Assembly (NCBI RefSeq): GCF_015351595.1
Contig: NZ_JADKPT010000001.1
Coordinates: 868,001 to 932,000, forward strand
Direction of reading: 5' to 3'
DNA length: 64,000 nucleotides
Origin: Flavobacterium sp. LC2016-12
GTDB lineage: Bacteria > Bacteroidota > Bacteroidia > Flavobacteriales > Flavobacteriaceae
Each line of letters starts with the position of its first letter. Positions within the stretch are counted from its first letter, which is position 1. Made by a program: the position numbers and the translations under genes. The notes under the pieces are model-generated. The model ran no database searches, was not told where the DNA came from, and saw only the letters and a list, made by a program, of their open reading frames with translations. Shown one piece after another: positions 47,458 through 54,651 of this stretch.

Positions 47458-49950
47458 ATGAATAATAAGGAACAAGAATTACGGGGACTAAGTATTGACG
47501 AGGTAGTTGATTTTAGAGCAAAATTTGGAATCAATAAGTATAATTACAAAAAAGAGAACAGGTTTTTAGCTTTTCTAAAAAGCATTTTTGCAGAACCAAT
47601 GATTCTTTTATTACTCGTTGCGGCCGCAATTTACTTTTTCAATAAGCAATATAGCGACGCAGTATTTCTTACCGCTTCAATTTTGTTAATTGCTGCAATA
47701 TCACTTTATCAGGAAAAGAGAAGCCAAAATGCTTTGGCAAAATTACAGGAATTCATAGAGCCCTTGTGCAAAGTTATTCGTGACGGGAAACAGCAAAATA
47801 TTAAAACACAAGATATTGTTGTTGGTGATCTGGTAATGGTGGAAGAAGGAGGATTGGTTCCCGCTGATGGTGTTATCCTGCGTTCAAATGATTTTTCGGT
47901 AAACGAATCGATACTTACCGGTGAATCGATGAGTATTTTTAAAGATAAAGAAAAAGAAGATAATAAAGTGTTTTCAGCAACTACCATTGTAAGCGGATTA
48001 GCAATTATTAAAGTTACAGAGATAGGAAACCAAACAAGATTGGGGAAAATAGGGAGCAGTCTGGAAGCTATTACCGAAGAAAAGACACCATTAGAACTTC
48101 AGATTGGGAATTTTATAAAAAAAATGGTTTTTGTTGGAGTCGTAGTTTTTATTCTGGTTTGGGCTATCAATTATGCCAGAATGGGTAATATTTTGGAAAG
48201 TCTTTTGGTAGCGCTTACTTTGGCCATGAGTATATTACCAGAAGAGATTCCGGTTGCGTTTACAACATTTATGGCATTGGGAGCGCGCCGGTTAATGAAA
48301 ATGGGCATTGTGGTCAAGCAAATGAAAACAGTTGAAACACTGGGTAGTGCGACTATTATTTGTACCGATAAAACGGGAACTATAACGCAGAATAAAATGG
48401 AATTGGCAGGCCTTTATCTCCCATCAGGGCTTGAGGCAGACGTTACTACTTTTGAGGAAATAAAAGAAACTGAGGACCTTATAACAACGGCGATGTGGGC
48501 TAGTGAGCCCATACCTTTTGATCCTATGGAAATTGCTCTGCATAACACGTATAAAAAGTTTACAGCTAAAGATTTGACGACCAACTTTAAAATGATTCAT
48601 GAATATCCATTATCAGGCAAGCCGCCAATGATGACCCATATTTTTGAAGATGCAGGAGGAAATCGTATTGTCGCGGCAAAAGGAGCACCTGAAGCAATTT
48701 TTGAAGTTTGCCATCTTAAAACTAAGGAAAGAGAAGTTGTACAATTGGCTATGGATAAATTAACTGGAAAAGGCTACAGGGTTCTTGGTGTTGCCAAAGG
48801 TGTTTTCGAAGGAAATAGTTATCCTGAAAAACAGCAGGAAATTCCCTTTGTCTTTAAGGGTCTTGTTGCTTTCTATGATCCACCAAAGGATAATATTTCG
48901 CAGGTTCTAAAGTCTTTTTACAAAGCCGGAATAGGGGTAAAGATCATTACGGGAGACAATGCCCGTACAACAAATGCGATAGCGCAGCAAATCGGTTTCA
49001 AGGGATTTGATAAAGACATTACAGGCGATGAGCTAATGAAGTTGAGTGATTCAGAATTACAAAGTAAAGTAATGGATATCAATTTGTTTAGCCGAATGTT
49101 TCCCGAAGCCAAACTAAGAATTGTCAACGCTCTCAAAGCAAATGGACAAATTGTAGCCATGACCGGTGACGGTGTAAATGACGGACCTTCACTTAAAGCA
49201 GCTCACATAGGTATTGCCATGGGAAAAAAGGGAACAGCTATAGCAAAAGATGCTGCCTCCCTTATTCTGGTAGAAGATGATCTTTCTAAAATGGTAGAGG
49301 CCGTAGCAATGGGAAGAAGAATTTATACGAATCTGAAAAAGGCAATTCAATATATTATATCAATACATATTCCCATAATTCTGATCGTTTTTATTCCACT
49401 TGCTTTAGGATGGATTTATCCCAATATATTCAGTCCGCTCCATGTAATTCTGCTAGAACTTATTATGGGACCAACCTGTTCAATACTCTATGAGAATGAA
49501 CCTACTGAAGCCGATACCATGCAAAGAGGACCGAGAGCATTGACATCTACTTTTTTTAAGACAAAAGAATTGATAACAAGTATTTTGCAGGGAGTTGTTA
49601 TTACTATAGGAGTATTAGGTATATATCAGTGGTCAGTATACAATCAATGGAATGAAAACAGCACACGAAGTATGGTTTTTTTGACTTTGATTACGGCCAA
49701 TGTCGTGCTCACATTAGTAAACCGATCTTTTTATTATTCATTATGGGTAACACTTCACTATAAAAATTTTATGGTTTCTCTTTTAATAGACATTATGGTG
49801 CTTTTGGTTATTCTACTATTTGCAGTACCCTTTTTACGTTCATTATTTAATTTTGAAATACCTACAGTTTTTCAGCTTATTGTATGTGTATTGGCAGGAT
49901 CTGTATCCGTATTATGGTTTGAGGTTCCAAAATATTTTAGAAGAAAATGA
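47458..49950 (+). CDS. cation-translocating P-type ATPase (P2-like)
   Basis: 830 aa from the ATG at 47458 (MNNKEQELRGLSIDEV); an upstream ATG at 47437 would add 7 residues. Motifs are the TGES loop (LTGESMS), the phosphorylation site CTDKTGTITQNKM (Asp304) and the hinge AMTGDGVNDGPSLK. There are about ten TM segments. The ion-site helix M4 reads ILPEEIPVAF; calcium pumps have PEGLP here, so calcium is not certain. The N-terminal cation-ATPase domain is short. It follows the OsmC-like gene by 98 bp, possibly in one transcript. Confidence 0.88.
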   Translation: MNNKEQELRGLSIDEVVDFRAKFGINKYNYKKENRFLAFLKSIFAEPMILLLLVAAAIYFFNKQYSDAVFLTASILLIAAISLYQEKRSQNALAKLQEFIEPLCKVIRDGKQQNIKTQDIVVGDLVMVEEGGLVPADGVILRSNDFSVNESILTGESMSIFKDKEKEDNKVFSATTIVSGLAIIKVTEIGNQTRLGKIGSSLEAITEEKTPLELQIGNFIKKMVFVGVVVFILVWAINYARMGNILESLLVALTLAMSILPEEIPVAFTTFMALGARRLMKMGIVVKQMKTVETLGSATIICTDKTGTITQNKMELAGLYLPSGLEADVTTFEEIKETEDLITTAMWASEPIPFDPMEIALHNTYKKFTAKDLTTNFKMIHEYPLSGKPPMMTHIFEDAGGNRIVAAKGAPEAIFEVCHLKTKEREVVQLAMDKLTGKGYRVLGVAKGVFEGNSYPEKQQEIPFVFKGLVAFYDPPKDNISQVLKSFYKAGIGVKIITGDNARTTNAIAQQIGFKGFDKDITGDELMKLSDSELQSKVMDINLFSRMFPEAKLRIVNALKANGQIVAMTGDGVNDGPSLKAAHIGIAMGKKGTAIAKDAASLILVEDDLSKMVEAVAMGRRIYTNLKKAIQYIISIHIPIILIVFIPLALGWIYPNIFSPLHVILLELIMGPTCSILYENEPTEADTMQRGPRALTSTFFKTKELITSILQGVVITIGVLGIYQWSVYNQWNENSTRSMVFLTLITANVVLTLVNRSFYYSLWVTLHYKNFMVSLLIDIMVLLVILLFAVPFLRSLFNFEIPTVFQLIVCVLAGSVSVLWFEVPKYFRRK

Positions 49951-49958
49951 AGAATCTT

Positions 49959-51314
49959 TTAGATTTCTACTTCACTTCCTATAAGCGGAACACTGCAGTT
50001 ATAACCATATCGATCCTGAATTTTAATTCGAAGTTCATCTGCCGGAAGATTTTCTCCATGTACCAGATAGATACATTTGGGAACATTTTTAAGTGCTGAA
50101 AGCCAGTTTACAAGATCTTGTTGATCGCCGTGAGCAGAGAGTCCTTCAATCTGAACTATTTTAGCTTCTACGTTGTAGTAGTTTCCATATATTTTAATTT
50201 CATCGGCACCTTCAAGAAGTCTTCTTCCTCGAGTGCCCTCTGCCTGATAGCCTACTATTACAACAGTAGTTTTCTCCAGGCCTATATAATGCTCGAAATA
50301 GGATAATACGCGACCTCCTGTGACCATTCCGCTTGCAGCAATGATTACTTTCGGCTGAGGATCTTCAATTATACGCATAGTCTGTTCGTATTCAGAAACT
50401 ATTTTAAACATTTTGCACATTTCATGACAGTCATTAGCAGAGAGTTTGTGCCATTGCATATTCTGTAAAAAAATATCCAGGACACTGGCACCCATCGGTG
50501 TATCCAGAATATAAGGAACATTTGGAATTCTGCCCTCCGTTTTAAGTTGCCATATCAAATACATTATAGATTGTGCTCTTTCAACGGCAAATCCTGGAAT
50601 AATAACCGTTCCTTTTTGTTCTATAGTGGTATTGATATAGTTTTCAAGCTCTTTTTTTGCATCCAGATCCGGATGAATACGGTTACCATAAGTACTTTCT
50701 AAAAAGAGATAATCCCCTAGTATGGGTCTTGTTGGCGGAAACATCAAGACATCGTCATCGCGTCCTATGTCACCTGAAAAAACCAAAGTTTTGCCTTCAA
50801 GTATTAATGTAATAGTGCAGGCACCAATAATATGTCCTGCACCAGTATAAGTAGCAGTAATATCAGAAGAAATGTCTGTTGAAGTATCTGGTTGTAAGAT
50901 TTTAAAATAGGGAAGAACAGCTTCAGCTTGCTCTAAAGTGTAGAGTGGTTCTGCCTTTTCATGTTTAGAATAATGTTCTTTGTTGGCTTTATTGGCTTCT
51001 TCTTCCTGAATTTTAGCACTATCTAAAAGAACAAGTTTGGCCACATCTCTAGTAGGAGAGGTGCAATATATTTTACCTGTGAATCCCTGAGCAACCAATC
51101 TTGGAAGCCATCCGCAATGATCCAGGTGACCATGGGTAAGAAGTACATAATCTATTGTAGAAGGCAAAACCGGTAAGGGCTCCCAGTTAAGTTGTCTAAG
51201 AGCTTTAAGGCCTTGAAAAAGTCCACAATCAATCAATATTCTGATACCGTTACTTTCTATGAGTGTCTTTGAGCCTGTTACGGTTCCGGCGCCTCCAATA
51301 AATTTTACTTTCAT
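49959..51314 (-). CDS. MBL-fold beta-CASP nuclease
   Basis: 451 aa. The metallo-beta-lactamase motif is LLTHGHLDHCGWLPRL. Further ligands are at GAGHIIGACT and FSGDIGRDD, and a beta-CASP domain follows (IPGFAVERAQSIMYL). The RMMBL tail is EGLSAHGDQQDLVNWL. It matches the YSH1/CPSF-like bacterial group of RNA-processing enzymes. It is encoded 1 bp after the ATP-cone/nuclease gene on the same strand, so the two are almost surely made together. It converges with the ATPase gene with only 8 bp between them. Confidence 0.9.
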   Translation of the reverse strand: MKVKFIGGAGTVTGSKTLIESNGIRILIDCGLFQGLKALRQLNWEPLPVLPSTIDYVLLTHGHLDHCGWLPRLVAQGFTGKIYCTSPTRDVAKLVLLDSAKIQEEEANKANKEHYSKHEKAEPLYTLEQAEAVLPYFKILQPDTSTDISSDITATYTGAGHIIGACTITLILEGKTLVFSGDIGRDDDVLMFPPTRPILGDYLFLESTYGNRIHPDLDAKKELENYINTTIEQKGTVIIPGFAVERAQSIMYLIWQLKTEGRIPNVPYILDTPMGASVLDIFLQNMQWHKLSANDCHEMCKMFKIVSEYEQTMRIIEDPQPKVIIAASGMVTGGRVLSYFEHYIGLEKTTVVIVGYQAEGTRGRRLLEGADEIKIYGNYYNVEAKIVQIEGLSAHGDQQDLVNWLSALKNVPKCIYLVHGENLPADELRIKIQDRYGYNCSVPLIGSEVEI

Positions 51315-51315
51315 C

Positions 51316-52146
51316 TTAAATAAGTTTACAAATTTGTGAAGCTTCTTTTAATACATTTCTGATCCGGTTTTCACTAATTCCTATTTTATGAAGACTTTTC
51401 GAATCATTAATAAGATCTTTTACAAGTATTTGATCGAGAATAAGCAATTTTTCTTTTTCGACCATTGACAGCGTTGTGAGACATGTAATCGGGTAAAGTC
51501 CTCCTTTATCTATTTTATTTTTAATGCTGTTATTTTTAGGATAATCCCAGCTTAAAAGAGTTATTCCACTGCAAATGGCAAAAGTTTCAGCATCTTTAGT
51601 AAATCGGTTGTTTGTTACTATTATACAGGAGTCGATGTTTTCGCTTCCGCTAAAAATAGTATGCTGTTTCGCTTTGAGATCATTAAACCGGGACAGAATA
51701 TACATTGGCACTTTTACATCTGAAGCGCCTTCTCTGCTGCTATGAAATTTGCATTCAACCATCCACAGCTTGTTCTCTTTTTTCAGTGCTACATCTACTT
51801 CATGCGATACGCATTTTCCTTGCAGGGTTAGATTTGTTCTTGTTTTGTAACCTTCAGCAGCATAAAGTCTAGATATAAATTTTTCAAAGAAAAAACCTGC
51901 CGGTCCAAGCATTTGTAATGCGTAGCGCAGGTTATATCGCGCAGCATGTCCGTTTGATGCTTTTTTTAAAATCGCAAATGCCAGCTTGTATATTTGCTTG
52001 GTGGTTATGCCTTCATACATTTGATTCTGTATCTGTACCAGGCACTCCCTGATAAGATCAGGATCAGCACCTGATTTTTGAAGAGAAAGTTTTAATTTTT
52101 CAATATTGAAAGGTACAACATGTCCTGAGTGCTTAATTACTTTCAT
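51316..52146 (-). CDS. ATP-cone domain fused to a PD-(D/E)xK nuclease
   Basis: 276 aa. Residues 1-80 are an ATP-cone (KHSGHVVPFNIEKLKLSLQK, then ATGLITTKQ-like YEGITTKQIYKLA), the nucleotide-sensing domain of ribonucleotide reductases and NrdR. Residues 90-210 are a restriction-endonuclease-like domain with Glu98, Asp118 (SHEVDVA) and Glu131/Lys133 (VECKFH). A helical C-terminus ends the protein. A nuclease whose activity is set by ATP/dATP level is the natural reading. It is paired with the beta-CASP nuclease and preceded by an FNR-type box. Confidence 0.8.
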   Translation of the reverse strand: MKVIKHSGHVVPFNIEKLKLSLQKSGADPDLIRECLVQIQNQMYEGITTKQIYKLAFAILKKASNGHAARYNLRYALQMLGPAGFFFEKFISRLYAAEGYKTRTNLTLQGKCVSHEVDVALKKENKLWMVECKFHSSREGASDVKVPMYILSRFNDLKAKQHTIFSGSENIDSCIIVTNNRFTKDAETFAICSGITLLSWDYPKNNSIKNKIDKGGLYPITCLTTLSMVEKEKLLILDQILVKDLINDSKSLHKIGISENRIRNVLKEASQICKLI

Positions 52147-52281
52147 TATTCAAGAGTTTTACAAGACGATTAGAATACTTTGATTAAAAGGAAATAAGAT
52201 TTTATCTGTTTTGTTGAAATAGTCAAATCAAAATTACCATAGATTATCCCTAGATAGGGTGACAACAATCATTTGCGAATA

Positions 52282-52293
52282 TGATCTTCATCA
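52282..52293 (-). promoter_or_regulatory. FNR-type box upstream of the nuclease pair
   Basis: TGAT-CTTC-ATCA (extended ATGAT/ATCAT), 136 bp before the ATP-cone gene. A -7-like TATCTAGG on the minus strand (52249-52256) lies 25 nt away rather than 23. A CCCTA-GA-TAGGG palindrome (52248-52259) overlaps it. Confidence 0.5.
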
Positions 52294-52305
52294 TAAATTG
52301 AGTTT

Positions 52306-53355
52306 TTAGTTTTTTATTCTGCTTAGTTTCTCTAAATTAAGGATATGTATCGTACTGGAAGTCTTTTCGATTAATCCTTCTTCTTTAAAATCGCTTAAAG
52401 TGCGGCTTACAGTTTCAGGTGAAGTTCCGGAAAAAGCTGCCAGATCATCTCTGGAAAATTTAATACTGGTTCCATCAGAGCTATGTTGCTTTAGCAGGTG
52501 TACAATGCCTTGGGCAATTCTTTTGCGTACCGACATATAAGCAATCTGCAGCAATCGTTCTTCTTTTTCCCGCATGTCATTTGCGAGAATTTTTATGAAT
52601 TTTGCACCTACATCAGGATACAGAAAAAGAAGTTTATCAAGCTGTTCTGTTGGCAAAAAACTTAAAACCGTTTCTTCGAGTGCGATAGTCGTATCGTTAT
52701 ACGTATCATTCGAAAACAATATACTAATATCCAGATAATCATTTTCTTTATAAACACCTGTAATAAGTTCACGTCCTTCCTGGGTAAGTTTTACCGTCTT
52801 AACTTTTCCGCTTATGATATAATAGATCCCTAGTACATGATCGCCTTCGTAATGAATATATTGATTTTTTTTATAATGTCGCGTACTGCGATCAAGCATG
52901 ATTTCTTTTAGTTTTACGAGTCCGTCTTCTTTAGAAATAACTGCGTTGAGGTTTTCGGCACTCTGCCCATAAAAAAGTTGTTGCAGTTCTTTTTTCTTTA
53001 ACCGGGCTTCTATCGCCTTCAAGAGTTCGATATCATCAAATGGCTTAGTAAGATAATCGTCAACTCCCAGCTCCATTCCTTTACGAATATCGGCTCTTTC
53101 CGCTTTGGCAGTCAAAAATATAATAGGTGTTGCTTGTGTTTCAGGATGTTTATGAAGAATGTGTAAAACGCCATATCCATCAAGTTCAGGCATCATAATA
53201 TCACATAGTATTAGATCAGGCAATATTTTAAGTGCTGTTTCCACTCCTGTTTTTCCATTAGCTGCTGCAAAAACCTCATAACCGGAGAGTTCAAGTATTT
53301 CAACAACATTTTCTCTGATATTGTCATTATCTTCAATGATAAGTATTTTAGTCAT
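52306..53355 (-). CDS. response regulator fused to a CRP/FNR DNA-binding module
   Basis: 349 aa from the ATG at 53355 (MTKILIIEDNDN); a longer frame adds 22 residues before the receiver. The receiver domain (1-118) has Asp52 (LILCDIMMPELDG) and the usual Thr/Lys (FLTAKAE, YLTKPF). A cyclic-nucleotide-binding-like fold follows (YIHYEGDHVLGIYYIISGKV), then a Crp-type HTH with FSRDDLAAFSGTSPETVSRT. Glu314, Ser317 and Arg318 form ExxSR, the FNR residues that read TTGAT. There is no FNR-type Fe-S cysteine cluster, so signal input is probably phosphorylation. It overlaps its kinase gene by 8 bp. Confidence 0.88.
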   Translation of the reverse strand: MTKILIIEDNDNIRENVVEILELSGYEVFAAANGKTGVETALKILPDLILCDIMMPELDGYGVLHILHKHPETQATPIIFLTAKAERADIRKGMELGVDDYLTKPFDDIELLKAIEARLKKKELQQLFYGQSAENLNAVISKEDGLVKLKEIMLDRSTRHYKKNQYIHYEGDHVLGIYYIISGKVKTVKLTQEGRELITGVYKENDYLDISILFSNDTYNDTTIALEETVLSFLPTEQLDKLLFLYPDVGAKFIKILANDMREKEERLLQIAYMSVRKRIAQGIVHLLKQHSSDGTSIKFSRDDLAAFSGTSPETVSRTLSDFKEEGLIEKTSSTIHILNLEKLSRIKN

Positions 53356-54538
53356 AACGTGGCAATTCAATAGTAAATAAGGTTCCTTTATCAATGGCGC
53401 TTTTAAATGAAATGGTTCCATTCATTAGTGATACATAGCGTGAAACAATATGAAGTCCCAGACCCGTCCCTGGAATATTTCCTGTATTATGCGCTCTAAA
53501 GAAAGCTTCAAACAAATGTTTATGATCTTCCTCAGGAATGCCAATGCCATTATCTTTAACATTGATGGTTATCATAGTATCCGTGATTGAAGTCGATAGT
53601 TCGATTTCGGTTTCCTCTCCTGAATATTTTATAGCATTGGATACAAGATTGATGATGCAATTTTTGAGTAAGTTTTTGTCCAGCTTTACCAAAATAATTT
53701 CAGTATTGGGTATGCTAATTATCTTTTGTCTCTTTTTTGTAAGGAGCTTCAATTCTCCTATAATTTCTTTGATAAAATCCTGTAGATTAAAAGTTGATAT
53801 TTCGAGAGTAATTTTATTCGATTCTGCTTTTTCAAGAAGTAAAAAATCATTCAAAATTGTAGTCAGGTTTACAATGGCGCTTTTGATCTTCCGTATATGG
53901 GTTTCAATTTTTGGATTATCTATATTTTCTACATAACGCTGCAGTAGGGCAGTGGAAAGCTGAATGGTGCTTAAAGGTGTTCTAAATTCATGGGAGGCCA
54001 TCGATAAGAGGCGGCTTTTAATTTTATTAAGTTCTTTCTCTTTTTCGAGGGTGTTGCTCACCTCTTCTTGTGTGGCGGTTAAGGCTTCAATGGTTTCGTT
54101 TAACGTCTGCGTACGGTCTTTTACTAGTTCTTCTAAATGCTGAGTGTATTGCATTAAACGGTTTTCCGCTTCTTTTTGGTGACTCATATCATGAATGAAG
54201 CCTGCAAAAATTCTTTCTCCCTCAAATTTAACTTCACTTACTCCAAGTCTGAAAGGAAAAATGTTTCCGTCTTTTTTCCGTCCAAGTACATCCCTGTCAT
54301 GTCCAATAATATGCGGAATTCCTGAAGATTTATAGTTTTGTATGTAAGAATCGTGTTTTTCTCTATCTGGAGAAGGCATTAAAAGTGAAATGTTTTTACC
54401 AATAACTTCTTCCGGATTATACAAAAAAAGCCTACATGCTGAAGGATTAATAGATTCAACGATTCCCCTTTCGTTGATTGTAATAATTCCATCGATTGCA
54501 TTTTCAATAATTGCATTTAAAAGTGCCTGATTTTTCAT
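53348..54538 (-). CDS. FixL-like PAS histidine kinase, candidate heme oxygen sensor
   Basis: 396 aa. The PAS domain (1-125) matches FixL closely: KHDSYIQNYKSSGIPHIIG, then DRDVLGRKKDGNIFPFRL and FAGFIHDMSHQKEAE. Aligned on Bradyrhizobium FixL, His62 equals the proximal heme ligand His200, His76 equals His214 and Arg82 equals Arg220. Arg206 is replaced by Asn68. A coiled linker precedes the HisKA box (ASHEFRTPLS, His183) and HATPase boxes (NLVSNAIKYS, DNGIGIPEEDH, GTGLGLHIV). There is no TM segment, so it is cytoplasmic. It is coupled to the CRP-type response regulator. Confidence 0.85.
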   Translation of the reverse strand: MKNQALLNAIIENAIDGIITINERGIVESINPSACRLFLYNPEEVIGKNISLLMPSPDREKHDSYIQNYKSSGIPHIIGHDRDVLGRKKDGNIFPFRLGVSEVKFEGERIFAGFIHDMSHQKEAENRLMQYTQHLEELVKDRTQTLNETIEALTATQEEVSNTLEKEKELNKIKSRLLSMASHEFRTPLSTIQLSTALLQRYVENIDNPKIETHIRKIKSAIVNLTTILNDFLLLEKAESNKITLEISTFNLQDFIKEIIGELKLLTKKRQKIISIPNTEIILVKLDKNLLKNCIINLVSNAIKYSGEETEIELSTSITDTMITINVKDNGIGIPEEDHKHLFEAFFRAHNTGNIPGTGLGLHIVSRYVSLMNGTISFKSAIDKGTLFTIELPRYD

Positions 54539-54548
54539 TTCGCAATCG

Positions 54549-54565
54549 ATTTGTTTTAAACAAAT
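54549..54565. promoter_or_regulatory. perfect palindrome just upstream of the kinase gene
   Basis: ATTTGTTT-T-AAACAAAT, an 8-1-8 repeat ending 10 bp before the kinase start codon. It could be an operator or simply a weak hairpin in the leader. The 113-bp gap contains no TGAT-N4-ATCA box. Confidence 0.35.
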
Positions 54566-54651
54566 TTCGTTAAATGTTTTTGATAATCACTGTTTTATAT
54601 TCGTTATTTTCTCTAGTAGTTTTATTTTGTTCAATGACTCAGGAAGTTGTT

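Noticed and set aside
53538..53936. Long plus-strand frame opposite the sensor kinase gene
   Set aside because: It is the antisense shadow of the HATPase region and has no independent features.
54583..54592. TGATAATCA-like string upstream of the sensor kinase as an autoregulatory FNR-type box
   Set aside because: The half-sites are separated by only 1 nt; it does not match TGAT-N4-ATCA.
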